From: Spirochaetia bacterium
GTDB lineage: Bacteria > Spirochaetota > Spirochaetia > Treponematales > Breznakiellaceae
NCBI GenBank assembly: GCA_025997715.1
Contig: BNUY01000002.1
Coordinates: forward strand, 1 to 64,000
DNA length: 64,000 bases
Reading direction: 5' to 3'
The notes under the pieces are model-generated. The model was not told the origin of the DNA. It saw nothing but the letters and a program-made list of their open reading frames with translations, and did no database searches. The stretch's first letter is position 1. Each line of letters starts with the position of its first letter. A program made the position numbers and the translations under genes. Below are positions 23,258 through 32,439 of this stretch, in pieces.

Positions 23258-24253
23258 TTATGAATGTTCATAAACCCATTTTTTACCATCTTTCATAATT
23301 CTATTTAATGTTCTTAAACTTTTTCTAAAAGAATGATGATCCGCATCTTCAAAATAGAAATACTCAAAGGGTTTATTGGGCAAGTAATCCTGAATGAACC
23401 TGGTTGACTCCACCGGACAATTTGTATCTTGTTCTCCATGTATAAATAATATTGGTATGTTTATGTCAATAAAATCATCAATGGGCCGATAATTCAGGGT
23501 GCTTTTTGCATAAATATAGGTAAAACCGTAAAACATTCCTATTGACTCAGGATATAGATCAATATCATGTTTATATTCATAAATATGTTGAAGAACATTC
23601 CTCCATCCGTCAGACATGGGCAGTTCTGAATTTGCCAGTATCTTAAACTGTTCATACCGAGAAAGCCCGCCATAGGATATTGCCACCATGCCGGTAATAA
23701 GGTCTTTCTGTATAATATTCTTATACACAAGAGGTAACACACATGAACCTTCTGACGAACCTGCTAAAATTACTGACGAATAGGAATGTTCTGAAAGATA
23801 GCGGTTGATAATTTCAGAATAGCAGCTTACTAAGTTTTCAAGGGTATAATCTCGTATGGTTTCAATATCATAATAGTAATAACCATATTCCCTTCCCAAT
23901 TCCCTGTTAAATTTTTCAGGTACCAAAATGGTATATGTATCATTAAATGCTTCAACTATAAAATACCACCAGCCAACCTTATGCCATTTTTTCCCATTCC
24001 CATATTTATAACCCAATACCGAATCCCATCCACTCCCTTCAATATTAATGATTAATTTATCTGATTTTTCATTCTTAAATTCGTAAGCCCTATTATTTCC
24101 ATAATCCACTATTTCCATATTGGGATATTGGATATCAAACGGTTTGGTTTTATATCCGGTTGTTAACATCTTAAAAATTGAAGATGAAAATATGAATGGA
24201 ATGGATACTGCAATAATGGCTAATACGATAATTAAAACCCTAAATTTCTTCAA
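23258..24253 (-). CDS. Membrane-anchored alpha/beta hydrolase-like protein
   Basis: 331 residues. An N-terminal membrane anchor or uncleaved signal (RVLIIVLAIIAVSIPFIFSS) precedes an alpha/beta-hydrolase-like body. The nucleophile-elbow candidate is LAGSSEGSC near residue 180, the acid in FIHGEQDTNCPVES near 280, and the His in DADHHSF near 307. Substrate unknown. TTG start at 24253 with a GGGGAT site, overlapping the upstream TPR gene by 14 bp, so the two are probably cotranscribed. The DNA is much AT-richer than the Liv operon, suggesting transfer. Confidence 0.7.
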   Translation of the reverse strand: MKKFRVLIIVLAIIAVSIPFIFSSSIFKMLTTGYKTKPFDIQYPNMEIVDYGNNRAYEFKNEKSDKLIINIEGSGWDSVLGYKYGNGKKWHKVGWWYFIVEAFNDTYTILVPEKFNRELGREYGYYYYDIETIRDYTLENLVSCYSEIINRYLSEHSYSSVILAGSSEGSCVLPLVYKNIIQKDLITGMVAISYGGLSRYEQFKILANSELPMSDGWRNVLQHIYEYKHDIDLYPESIGMFYGFTYIYAKSTLNYRPIDDFIDINIPILFIHGEQDTNCPVESTRFIQDYLPNKPFEYFYFEDADHHSFRKSLRTLNRIMKDGKKWVYEHS

Positions 24254-24626
24254 AATATATCCCCTGAAATGTTATTTTATTTGCAATATATTTGTACCGT
24301 CTTAATACAATATATTCAAGGCGAAAATAGTATGCCTTGGCATTATTGGGATCAAGTTTGATTGCCTGGGTGCAGTCTGCTATAGCCCGGTCATAATCTT
24401 CCTTATGAAAATACGAGGCGCCGCGGTTGATATAGGTAGCGGTATTGTTGGGATCAAGCTTGAGGGCATCGGTGAAGTCCGCTATTGCCGTAACATAATC
24501 TCCCTTATAGTAAAAGGTAATACCGCGATCCATAAACGCCTTAGCCTGGTCATCGGCTGTTGCATGGGCCGTTATGATGAGTGAAAAAGCCAAAACATAC
24601 CAAACAGTAAACATCTTCTTTTTCAT
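24240..24626 (-). CDS. Small secreted TPR protein
   Basis: 128 residues from ATG 24626, chosen because AGGAGGGGG lies 6-7 nt upstream; the frame is open for 53 more codons without a site. Signal peptide FTVWYVLAFSLIITAHATA, then two to three TPR units (AKAFMDRGITFYYKGDYVTA, ALKLDPNNTATYINRGASYF, AIKLDPNNAKAYYF). TPRs mediate protein contacts; the partner may be the overlapping hydrolase. The open frame upstream (LRLKKLEWNDSGWGD) could be the tail of a lost gene. Confidence 0.7.
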   Translation of the reverse strand: MKKKMFTVWYVLAFSLIITAHATADDQAKAFMDRGITFYYKGDYVTAIADFTDALKLDPNNTATYINRGASYFHKEDYDRAIADCTQAIKLDPNNAKAYYFRLEYIVLRRYKYIANKITFQGIYFEEI

Positions 24627-24792
24627 TTTTACCCCCTCCTTCCGTAACATATATTTGGCTATATAATCCGGGCCAAAATCATCCATATAAAGATACAGCA
24701 TTGTACCATACTTTGTAAAGATATCCCTGTTGTGGTCCCCCCACCCGGAATCGTTCCATTCCAGTTTCTTTAACCGTAGGGTCAATCACCGG

Positions 24793-24821
24793 TTGAAACA
24801 AATGATGATATAGGGTATTTT
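24793..24821 (+). promoter_or_regulatory. higBA promoter
   Basis: TTGAAA (24793-24798), 17 bp, TATTTT (24816-24821). The higB ATG is 9 nt after the -10 box and has no Shine-Dalgarno site, so the transcript is probably nearly leaderless. Confidence 0.5.
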
Positions 24822-24830
24822 CAATTTCTA

Positions 24831-25127
24831 ATGATACAATCATTCAAATGCAAACAAACTGCCAGGATTTTTGATTCTGGTTTTTCAAAGAAATTTCCCA
24901 CCGCCATTATGAAGTCAGCAATAATCAAATTGGCCATGCTCAACCGTTCAAAAACCCTGGATGAACTCAATATTCCTCCGTCAAACCACCTGGAAAAACT
25001 GCATGGCGACCGGGAAGGCCAATATTCCATCCGGATTAACGATAAATACCGTGTTTGCTTCAAATGGGAATCTGAAGGACTTCAGTCCTCTGATGCCTAT
25101 GATGTTGAAATAGTTGATTATCACTAA
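24831..25127 (+). CDS. higB: HigB-type mRNA interferase toxin
   Basis: 98 residues, RelE/HigB fold. SFKCKQTARIFDSGFSKKF at the N-terminus, LNIPPSNHLEKLHGDREGQYSI in the middle, and RINDKYRVCFKW with the basic and aromatic residues typical of the active surface. It lies directly before higA, the toxin-first order that marks HigBA. Known role: ribosome-dependent mRNA cleavage, neutralised by HigA. Confidence 0.85.
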   Translation: MIQSFKCKQTARIFDSGFSKKFPTAIMKSAIIKLAMLNRSKTLDELNIPPSNHLEKLHGDREGQYSIRINDKYRVCFKWESEGLQSSDAYDVEIVDYH

Positions 25128-25190
25128 ATGTCGGTCCCCTTGACGGATTATACCATATCCGTATATACTATAGTCGTAGGAGGGTTGAAA

Positions 25191-25496
25191 ATGGCCTTTG
25201 AAGATGCAGTCCCCACCATCGGCGAAGTTTTAGCCGAGGAATTCCTCAAACCGTTTGGTATATCCCAAAATGCCCTGGCACACGCCCTGGATATTCCCCA
25301 AAACCGCCTGAGCGACATCATCAACGGAAAACGCGGTGTCACCGCCGATACCGATCTGCGGCTGTGCAAATATTTTGGCGTATCCGAAGGCTATTTTACG
25401 GGAATCCAGCTTGATTTTGAACGAATCAATGCCAAGCGCAAAATCCAGGACGCTCTTGACCGGATTGTGCCCCTTAAACAACAGGCGATTGCATAA
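25191..25496 (+). CDS. higA: HigA-type antitoxin, XRE regulator
   Basis: 101 residues from ATG 25191, which has AGGAGGG just upstream; an earlier in-frame ATG at 25128 lacks a site. The HTH_XRE helix pair is in ISQNALAHALDIPQNRLSDI and NGKRGVTADTDLRLCKYFGV, preceded by the HigA-typical GEVLAEEFLKPFG. It binds HigB and autoregulates the operon. The gap to higB is 63 bp. Confidence 0.88.
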   Translation: MAFEDAVPTIGEVLAEEFLKPFGISQNALAHALDIPQNRLSDIINGKRGVTADTDLRLCKYFGVSEGYFTGIQLDFERINAKRKIQDALDRIVPLKQQAIA

Positions 25497-25636
25497 GGGA
25501 GAAGTGAACTCATTTGCCTTTTTTTACAAGTGAGCCAGTTTCAAAACTGAATCGTTCGCAAGGCCGCAAGACAAATCACCGCCCCCATGAGCACGACTGA
25601 TATCTTTTGAATATACCCAGGATCCCTTTTTTCTAT

Positions 25637-26290
25637 TTACGAAAGCACCACGGTTACCGCAGGCCCCCAGGGGGCTATTTTGTCATTGGTGTTTCTCCAA
25701 CGGCCTTCAACGGTAACTTCGCTGCCAAGATTCTCTTTGCCGATGTTCAGGTCAAAGCGGGCCGTATGAAAGGTTTCGGTATACACTTTGACGGCCTCCC
25801 CCCGATTTCTGATGGTCATCCGGACCTCCCCATAATCGGCGGTGGGCAGCATGACAACTGTTTCATCGTACTGGTCGTGGGCCCGGATATGCAGGAACCC
25901 GCTTTGGGTATGGCTCAGTTCCAACACCACATGGGAGAAAATCGCTGGAGATTTGCTGCAGGTCTTGTCCCGCACATGGATCCCATAGTCCACCCGCTGG
26001 GCATCGGTAATGGTTGAAGCTTGCAGAAAATTGACTATGGTCCGGGCCGCAGCCGCAAATGCGGCCCGGTCTGCGTTCTTTTCCGCCACAAGCACCGGGG
26101 TGCTGTCCGGGCCGGCTACCGATATATGACCGGCTTTATAGACCGTAAATGCGGCAATGAGCGCCGCTGCCCATGCATGGGGAATCCCATCCCTTGCGGC
26201 GTTTGCCGCCGCCTTGGGGACAAAATTCTCACCCCAGAGTATCCATTCATCGTCATTGCTGTTTTTCGGTATTCTTGTTATTTCCGGCAT
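25637..26290 (-). CDS. Hypothetical protein
   Basis: 217 residues, soluble, no signal peptide. An Ala-rich helical N-terminal half (ANAARDGIPHAWAAALIAAF) is followed by a beta-rich C-terminal half (GEVRMTIRNRGEAVKVYTE, then GRWRNTNDKIAPWGPAVTVV) that could be an immunoglobulin-like sandwich. Not recognised. ATG with GAGGAGC upstream. The region immediately upstream holds nine 21-bp tandem repeats. Confidence 0.6.
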   Translation of the reverse strand: MPEITRIPKNSNDDEWILWGENFVPKAAANAARDGIPHAWAAALIAAFTVYKAGHISVAGPDSTPVLVAEKNADRAAFAAAARTIVNFLQASTITDAQRVDYGIHVRDKTCSKSPAIFSHVVLELSHTQSGFLHIRAHDQYDETVVMLPTADYGEVRMTIRNRGEAVKVYTETFHTARFDLNIGKENLGSEVTVEGRWRNTNDKIAPWGPAVTVVLS

Positions 26291-26360
26291 ACAATACGCT
26301 CCTCATATCCCTTGTTTCGGTAAAAACGCTCCATTTGTCCCGCATTATGCCACAATGGCT

Positions 26361-26549
26361 GCTCGAATCAATCCTTCAGTTGCTCGAATCAATTCCTCAG
26401 CTGCTCAAATCGATTCTTCAGTTGCTCAAATCGATTCTTCAGTTGCTCAAATCAATTCCTCAGTTGCTCAAATCGATTCTTCAGTTGCTCAAATCGATTC
26501 TTCAGTTGCTCAAATCGATTCTTCAGTTGCTCAAATCAATTCCTTAGCT
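26361..26549. repeat. Nine tandem 21-bp repeats
   Basis: Consensus GCTCAAATCGATTCTTCAGT plus T, nine units end to end. Changes are mainly at the ATCGATTCT/ATCAATTCC positions, so two unit variants alternate irregularly. At least two plus-strand frames stay open through the array, one as the heptapeptide AQIDSSV repeated from ATG 26355 to stop 26588 (77 residues), another as LLKSILQ. No ribosome site precedes the ATG. On the minus strand the frames contain stops. A repeat-protein gene or a non-coding regulatory array are both possible. Confidence 0.75.
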
Positions 26550-26724
26550 ATAAATACCGCATTTTTCGCTATTCCGGCAATCCGTTAACCATAGGCTCCT
26601 TTTAGCCGCCTTTTGGTTGATTTTCTCCGATAAATACAGAATCTTGCCCAACGAACATAATCCTACAGGACTTTCTGTGCGCCCCTCCCGGTCACGGGAG
26701 ACTTCGATCTCCACCCGTTGTACT
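26550..26724. other. Non-coding gap with a weak ORF remnant
   Basis: Between the tandem repeats and the leucine-rich-repeat gene. On the minus strand a frame from 26747 (EVQRVEIEVSRDREGRTESP) stays open to 26544 but overlaps the 3' end of the LRR gene and has no ribosome site. It may be a remnant of another gene. Confidence 0.3.
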
Positions 26725-28581
26725 TCATTCCCCAAAAGCCCTTGCACCGAATCGGCGTATTAGTTCTGCACGGTTAGAAGAACTAAGGCCGGTACATCCT
26801 TTAAACGCCCCATAGCCTGCACTGGTAAGCGCCGGGGATATAGTAATGGACGCAAGGCTGGTACATTCTAAAAATGCAAAATTGCCGATAGTTGCTGTGC
26901 CGGAAATAGTTACCGTAGCAAGCTTTTTGCAATTCTGGAATGATGCATTACCTATGGTTGTTACCCCTCCCGGGATAATCATTTCAGTAATTTCAGAGTA
27001 CCAAAACGCCTTATCCTCCATGTCCGTTAATCCCTTGGGAAGCGTAATCTTTGAAAGCTTCGCAAACGTAAACGCTTCGGTCCCTATAACCTTTACCGGC
27101 AGCCCGTTTATCGTATCGGGAATAATCAGCGTAGTCTTAGTGCCGGTATATTTGTTTATCTTTATATACCGGGTATTTCCCGTCCCGATACTCGTTGTGT
27201 CAAATTCAGCGGCGCCGGCTGCAACTTCCAAATCAGCCGGATTAAGGGTGATACTCGCGGCAGGATCGAGGGCGAAGGTAAGGATAGACTGCTTGCCATC
27301 GTTGATGGCCCAATAGACCTTTTTGGTTTGTACGTTATAGCGCAGAGTGTCGTTCATATTAAGCCTGATTCCGGGCAGCGTTTTTACTTGGGAAAGCGGC
27401 TTCCCCTGGGCATCTATGATGAGCATATAGGTTGACAGATAAGCGGTTGCCTCGTTCCCAAATCCACTCGCCGTTGAAAAGGCGCATTTCTCCCATAGCA
27501 GAAGATAGCGGCCTCCATCCATGGCGGTAATTTTGGGGTGCGCAACATGTCCGGTGTTTTCTGTATAACCGGTAAGATATACCGGATCGCTGCAAGCAGT
27601 CAAATTATCATCAAAGGTAAGAACAAACAGATTCCGGGGTTTATTTTGTACCTTTCCATAGCTGCCTGCAAATATATAACCATTTGAAGTTTTTGCAAGA
27701 CTACCCATTTCTGCATACGTGGCGTTCTGACCGCTTGGCCCTTCAAATTGAAAGGACTGGATTTCTTTGATCGTGCTGCCGTTCTGAACCTTTGCAAAAG
27801 CAAAACTTCGGGGACCTGCATCACCGTGATCGGCAAATATAAAACCATCTTCAAAAGGAAGAATGAATTGATTAAATGAATGCCCTGCTGATGGCATCTT
27901 TATTCCCGGAAGTCTTTCAAGGGTATCTTTATTTAGGATAAATCCGTAGGAGGCCTGATGATTAAGGCCATCTTGCGCCCTAAACATCTCCCGCGCAAAA
28001 TAAACTGCTATTAAATCTCCCGATATTTCCAATCTACAAGTACCAGCATCAAATGGTATTTTTACTCCTGAATATCCCCTCGCCCATTTTTCATCCGATG
28101 TCTGGGCGGCCAAATAAAAAGTTTTAATCTTTGTGCCATCAGGAGAATATTTTGCAAATGCCATATTGTTTTGGGCAAACGCACCTTCGGGGACATCATT
28201 AGCATAGAAAAAATAGTAATTCCTTGCGCTGTCTTTGGTAAAGGCCCCCAATGTTTCCAGTTCATTATGAAATTTATATGTTTTGAGCAGATTCATATCA
28301 CGGGAATACTCATAGATATAGGTATCATGCGCTATCTCATCAGCGGCGCAGACAGTTACGCCACCGTCATCATTGACGATGGCCTGGAGGGAAGGAAGCT
28401 GGCTGGAATATTTTAAGTATTTGTTCCCCAACACATCAACCGAATCACGGATTGTATAAACCACACTCTGCCTGGTTGCCGAAGGGTTGGTGTCGGCGGC
28501 GAAGACCGCCGGAACCGTAACGGCGGATACGACCGTTAAGACGAATAGCAATGTAAGGACGGTGATTTTCTTAGTGTGCAT
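26725..28581 (-). CDS. Secreted protein with BspA-type leucine-rich repeats
   Basis: 618 residues. Signal peptide (VLTLLFVLTVVSAVTVPAVFA), then a region of about 400 residues with repeated beta strands and YILTFAL-like patterns, possibly a beta-propeller. The C-terminal part (about residues 480-600) has BspA/TpLRR-type repeats: LPVKVIGTEAFTFAKLSKIT, LPKGLTDMEDKAF, IPGGVTTIGNASFQNCKKL. Such repeats mediate adhesion or host contact in Treponema and Bacteroidetes. ATG with GGAGAAACCT upstream. Confidence 0.75.
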   Translation of the reverse strand: MHTKKITVLTLLFVLTVVSAVTVPAVFAADTNPSATRQSVVYTIRDSVDVLGNKYLKYSSQLPSLQAIVNDDGGVTVCAADEIAHDTYIYEYSRDMNLLKTYKFHNELETLGAFTKDSARNYYFFYANDVPEGAFAQNNMAFAKYSPDGTKIKTFYLAAQTSDEKWARGYSGVKIPFDAGTCRLEISGDLIAVYFAREMFRAQDGLNHQASYGFILNKDTLERLPGIKMPSAGHSFNQFILPFEDGFIFADHGDAGPRSFAFAKVQNGSTIKEIQSFQFEGPSGQNATYAEMGSLAKTSNGYIFAGSYGKVQNKPRNLFVLTFDDNLTACSDPVYLTGYTENTGHVAHPKITAMDGGRYLLLWEKCAFSTASGFGNEATAYLSTYMLIIDAQGKPLSQVKTLPGIRLNMNDTLRYNVQTKKVYWAINDGKQSILTFALDPAASITLNPADLEVAAGAAEFDTTSIGTGNTRYIKINKYTGTKTTLIIPDTINGLPVKVIGTEAFTFAKLSKITLPKGLTDMEDKAFWYSEITEMIIPGGVTTIGNASFQNCKKLATVTISGTATIGNFAFLECTSLASITISPALTSAGYGAFKGCTGLSSSNRAELIRRFGARAFGE

Positions 28582-28642
28582 AGGTTTCTCCTTGATTTTC
28601 CTTTAATTCTTTATGGCAACAAACTCCTTTTATGCGTCTCTG

Positions 28643-29047
28643 TTACGTTCCTGTAAAAAACGCTACATATTCATTCTCGTTTATCTTAATAAATAACCAT
28701 CCATACGGCCCGGTTTCAACCGAGGTATCTATTACGAATATACGTTTATCTGCTCTTGCTCTAAGCATTCTACTCATATATTCAGATGCTGTCCGCCTAA
28801 AGGCAAACGAAACAATTCGTCCAGAAGGAGTAACTGAATCTTTTATCTGCCTATCACTATTTATACGGTCTTGAATGTCTTTTTTAGTCAAATGCATAAC
28901 AGCACCATAGTTCCAGCCATTGCCACCGTGTATTTCAGCAGAATCAATTTCCCCTGCCTCAGCAAAAGAATACTCTGCATAATAATCCTCTGCAAAACAC
29001 AAGACTGGGAAAATAAGCAAACCTGCAAGAAAAAGTATCTTTTTCAT
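28643..29047 (-). CDS. Small secreted protein of unknown function
   Basis: 134 residues from ATG 29047, chosen because AAAGGAGC precedes it; the frame opens earlier at 29086. Signal peptide MKKILFLAGLLIFPVLCFA, mature start EDYYAEYSF. The mature part is beta-rich with a Val/Phe-Ala-Phe core (GRIVSFAFRRTASEYMSRML). Not recognised. Confidence 0.6.
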   Translation of the reverse strand: MKKILFLAGLLIFPVLCFAEDYYAEYSFAEAGEIDSAEIHGGNGWNYGAVMHLTKKDIQDRINSDRQIKDSVTPSGRIVSFAFRRTASEYMSRMLRARADKRIFVIDTSVETGPYGWLFIKINENEYVAFFTGT

Positions 29048-29304
29048 TCCATGCTCCTTTTCAATATATCCTTCGTAATTTTTCAACGTAACTAATTTTA
29101 TAACCTATTCAATATTTTGTCAAGTCATTATTATACAATTTTACATAACCCCCTATAGACAAATTCCCCTTCACTAAAAGGGACTGCCAACCTCAGTCTA
29201 CCGGTAAATAGTGAACAGATTTGGTGACAGGCACTTTTATGCTCCGCGTTTAACGTCTTCGCCCGACATTTATTATTATAAAACCCCACGATGTCTTTTC
29301 AATT
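29048..29304. other. Intergenic region, AT-rich
   Basis: No gene seen. It contains TTGGTGACAGGCAC (about 29219-29232), which resembles the GGTGACAGGCACC-type repeat often found as dispersed copies in bacterial genomes; only one copy was noticed here. It marks the downstream end of the tubulin/actin operon; no clear intrinsic terminator was found. Confidence 0.35.
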
Positions 29305-30279
29305 CTAATTTATATTAACCTTTATTGATTTTAAACACATCTCTCTATACCAGACTTCTACTGTCCATACTCCACTAGAATAAGTAGAACGATTCTGATT
29401 ACCAACCTTATTTAAATCGAGTGTTTGTCTTTCGGTCTTGAAAATTCTATATGATCCGGTATCTGTATATCCATACGGCGATGATTTTGAATCTTGACGA
29501 ATCTCACTTTTTGGATTAATTATTCTAATATCTAATGCAACATTTCCATTTATCGTAGAGGTATATACAATTCTCGGCGTCAAATATCTCATTTGTGAGG
29601 CAGATAAAGCCACCCCAGGTTGTGTAATCCAATTATCGTTTCCATTCTTATTTCCAATTAATAATGAATCTACACGAATTGGAGATAAGAGTGATAATAA
29701 TCGATTATTGTCAGTCTGCAATGTATTATTTTTATTTTTCAATATATCGTTTTCATTTTTCAAGGTTTTATTATTATTTTGCAATGTATTTCTTTCATTT
29801 TGTAGTTTTTTATTTTCATTTTGCAATGTACTATAATCAGATTGCAAAGTATTTATATCATTACTTTTTTCCATTAAATTATCATATTTAGTCTGTAAAG
29901 CGATAAAGTTATTTTGCAATGAGTTATGTTCACTCTGTAACGTACTATAATTGTTCTGTAATTTATCACGTATTTCGGATAAAGATGCTTCTGCATTTCC
30001 ACATGTAACTATCGACACCAGAATTGCTACAATTAATAGAATGGTAATTATTGTCCAAACAGTTACAACTTTGTTTGTAATCATTCCTGCATTATTTGTA
30101 GATTTATTTATTTTTATTGTCTTAAATAAACTGAATTTCCGCAATTCTTGTTTTGGCGCAATCTCCGGAGAAGCAGCAGGTGGTATTTCAGGATCGACTA
30201 TAATAACTTTTGCTCCACATTCTTCGCAGAATAGTACGTCTTCGCTTAGTGTTGATCCGCATTTTTCACAAATAGCCAT
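29305..30279 (-). CDS. Zinc-ribbon membrane protein with coiled-coil stalk (operon gene 8)
   Basis: 324 residues from ATG 30279, 8 bp after the previous gene, with GGGGAAATC upstream. The N-terminal zinc ribbon has CEKCG and CEECG pairs (residues 4-24). One membrane helix follows (VVTVWTIITILLIVAILVSI, about residues 72-95). Next is a long Asn/Leu-rich coiled coil with near-repeats LQNENKKLQ, NERNTLQNN and LKNENDILK, then a C-terminal beta-rich domain (about 200-324). Topology suggests ribbon in the cytoplasm, stalk and C-domain outside. No function recognised; it is the last gene of the tubulin/actin operon. Confidence 0.78.
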   Translation of the reverse strand: MAICEKCGSTLSEDVLFCEECGAKVIIVDPEIPPAASPEIAPKQELRKFSLFKTIKINKSTNNAGMITNKVVTVWTIITILLIVAILVSIVTCGNAEASLSEIRDKLQNNYSTLQSEHNSLQNNFIALQTKYDNLMEKSNDINTLQSDYSTLQNENKKLQNERNTLQNNNKTLKNENDILKNKNNTLQTDNNRLLSLLSPIRVDSLLIGNKNGNDNWITQPGVALSASQMRYLTPRIVYTSTINGNVALDIRIINPKSEIRQDSKSSPYGYTDTGSYRIFKTERQTLDLNKVGNQNRSTYSSGVWTVEVWYREMCLKSIKVNIN

Positions 30280-30287
30280 GATTTCCC

Positions 30288-31292
30288 CTAAACTACTTTT
30301 GTACCGCAACTTCCACAAAACTTGGCTGTTGGCCTTATTGGTTTACCGCATGCGTAACAAACTTTTTCTTTCGGCAGAGAAAGCGCTTGTTCTGAAGAAT
30401 CTTGAGGTTTAATTTTATCAAAATATTTAGGCAGCAGTGAAAATATTGATTCGATTTTTACGCTATAAAGATCTATAGATTCTTTATAGGGCTTTGGAAT
30501 ATCACTAAAAAATGCACATTTATAACTTATTTCACTTAAATTATTTATTAGGCGCTGTATTTGTTTTCCATATTCTACCGATTGTTCTCGTACCATCCCA
30601 GGAAATGTTTTATTACAATCTTTGATAAATAATTCTGCATTCTCTATATTTACCAGTGCTGCGGCGGTTGATGATAATTTAGTATTCAATGATTTGGCAT
30701 TATTTTCAAGATTTACCACACTTTTTGCAAGTTTTTCAAAAGTATTATTACAGATAGCAATATTATTTGCAAGTACTCCAGTACGGGTATTTTCATTTTT
30801 TATGTAGTCATCTATAAAGTCTATAGTTTTATTAGTATTACTCTGTAATGCAGCTAAATCATTTTGCATATTAACACTCAGATGATTAAAGGTCTCCAAA
30901 ACCCTAATTTTATTAAGATTTATTTCATTCATAGTATTAAAGAATTCAAAAAGAGGATTGACGACTTGCTGTTTTGTTTTTGCCTCGTTAGTATCTTCAC
31001 AATGATATTTATTAAGCAAATGCTCAAGCACAAAGGACAATGCAAATATAATGCAGCAAAATATCAAACTAGTTTCTGATGTACCGTGTATTAAAAGATT
31101 AAATGAAGAAATAATCATAGCAAATATGCCGAGCGGTAAATATGTTTTTATAAAGACAGCGAATAATTTTTGCTGCATAAGAGCCATTAAACCAGTATAT
31201 TTTTGGTGAGTAATTTTAAAAAATGCAACATAAAAGGTCGCAGATAAGGCGGAAAGCCCAAAGAATAGAATGGCAATGATTTGTAAAATCAT
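30288..31292 (-). CDS. Membrane coiled-coil protein with C-terminal zinc ribbon (operon gene 7)
   Basis: 334 residues from ATG 31292, preferred because GAAGGAACC lies upstream and it starts right after the previous stop; the frame opens earlier inside that gene. Membrane helices at the N-terminus (IIAILFFGLSALSATFYVAF, LPLGIFAMIISSFNLLIHG, TSLIFCCIIFALSFVLEHLL). Then a long helical coiled-coil region and a C-terminal zinc ribbon with CYACG and CGSCG. It pairs in style with the next gene, whose ribbon is N-terminal. Confidence 0.75.
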   Translation of the reverse strand: MILQIIAILFFGLSALSATFYVAFFKITHQKYTGLMALMQQKLFAVFIKTYLPLGIFAMIISSFNLLIHGTSETSLIFCCIIFALSFVLEHLLNKYHCEDTNEAKTKQQVVNPLFEFFNTMNEINLNKIRVLETFNHLSVNMQNDLAALQSNTNKTIDFIDDYIKNENTRTGVLANNIAICNNTFEKLAKSVVNLENNAKSLNTKLSSTAAALVNIENAELFIKDCNKTFPGMVREQSVEYGKQIQRLINNLSEISYKCAFFSDIPKPYKESIDLYSVKIESIFSLLPKYFDKIKPQDSSEQALSLPKEKVCYACGKPIRPTAKFCGSCGTKVV

Positions 31293-31293
31293 A

Positions 31294-32430
31294 TTATGGT
31301 TCCTTCTTTGATAAATTTTCCGAAAGAATCTTGCAAATCTCAAAAAAACGTTCATAAGATTTGGATAGTTCCGCGGCATTTTTTGTTAAGGTTTCTTCTA
31401 TATTTGTAAATGTCCGGTTCACATTATTTTGAAGGTCTGTCGTAATATTTCCTAGAATATGTGCAACTTCCTTTTCGGTACAATTTGATTGTTCTATTAT
31501 TGAGTGCCGAAATTGATTTAGTCCATCAGATAATTTATTCATAGCTTCTATATTTATACTATTTGTAGCAGTTAATTTTGGCATAGATTTTTTCCATTCT
31601 TCCATTGACAAAGCTATATTATTTAAGTTCTTATACAAGGTTTCAATGCTCCCATTGTTCTTATCCAATGCTTGAATGATATTTTCGATACTGACTATTT
31701 CACCGTTCATTCGAGAGGCTGTTAAGTTCTCAAGTTTCTGGGCTAATGTCTCATTTGATTTAGCCAAATTCTCAGATTGCTGTGAATAGACATTTTGCAA
31801 ATTTGCAATAGTATTATTCAATAATACTATTGATGTAGAATTAGTTTCCTCCGATAATTTCAAGCTAATAGCATTTATTACTATAGAATCAAGATTGAGT
31901 ATCATTTCATACCAGTTTATATAAAAATGTTCGGCAAAGGCCTCATAATTACCTTCAAGAACGCGCTTTAATGCAGCAATCAATACATACCAGATAAACT
32001 GCACGGTGAAAAGTAATTCCACATTGGATATGCCACTATTATTTAATTGAGCTATAAGTAATATTGCAGGTACAATAAAGCTCGCAAGGAATATATTAGC
32101 TAGAAACTTATTTTGAAGGCTTTTGTATAAAAAGAGATAGAATTCTTTGTTTGCAATCTTCCCATTTTCTGCATCCTTGCAAATTCGGTTCAGTATTTTA
32201 AGAATATGGTTTTTTTTCATTTTCTTATCAAGGGAATTAGCAAATTCTGCCGCGTTGTTTTTTACAATTAATGTATTGGCATCAGGGGAATACTCTGGTT
32301 CAAGACTTAGTCCTGTTAAATCTTTTAGTTCTTTTGTAATACGAATCCGTCGAAAGAATATTATTACCGGTAAAAGAAATAAAAAGATAAACCCGAGGCT
32401 GTACACAAATGCAAAGTTATCCATAAACAT
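31294..32430 (-). CDS. Membrane protein with long coiled coil (operon gene 6)
   Basis: About 378 residues. One N-terminal helix (FVYSLGFIFLFLLPVIIFF), a cytoplasmic-looking loop, two more helices (LASFIVPAILLIAQL, LLFTVQFIWYVLIAAL), then about 200 residues of Asn/Ser/Leu-rich coiled coil (LLNNTIANLQNVYSQQSENL onward). The layout recalls ZorA/MotA-type stator or methyl-accepting-like proteins in outline only; no family motif is seen. Start: ATG 32430 behind GGGAATA; TTG 32439 and ATG 32424 are alternatives. It abuts genes on both sides. Confidence 0.72.
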   Translation of the reverse strand: MFMDNFAFVYSLGFIFLFLLPVIIFFRRIRITKELKDLTGLSLEPEYSPDANTLIVKNNAAEFANSLDKKMKKNHILKILNRICKDAENGKIANKEFYLFLYKSLQNKFLANIFLASFIVPAILLIAQLNNSGISNVELLFTVQFIWYVLIAALKRVLEGNYEAFAEHFYINWYEMILNLDSIVINAISLKLSEETNSTSIVLLNNTIANLQNVYSQQSENLAKSNETLAQKLENLTASRMNGEIVSIENIIQALDKNNGSIETLYKNLNNIALSMEEWKKSMPKLTATNSINIEAMNKLSDGLNQFRHSIIEQSNCTEKEVAHILGNITTDLQNNVNRTFTNIEETLTKNAAELSKSYERFFEICKILSENLSKKEP

Positions 32431-32439
32431 TATTCCCAA

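Noticed and set aside
26361-26549. CRISPR array
   Set aside because: The repeats are directly abutting 21-bp units with no spacers, and no cas genes are present.
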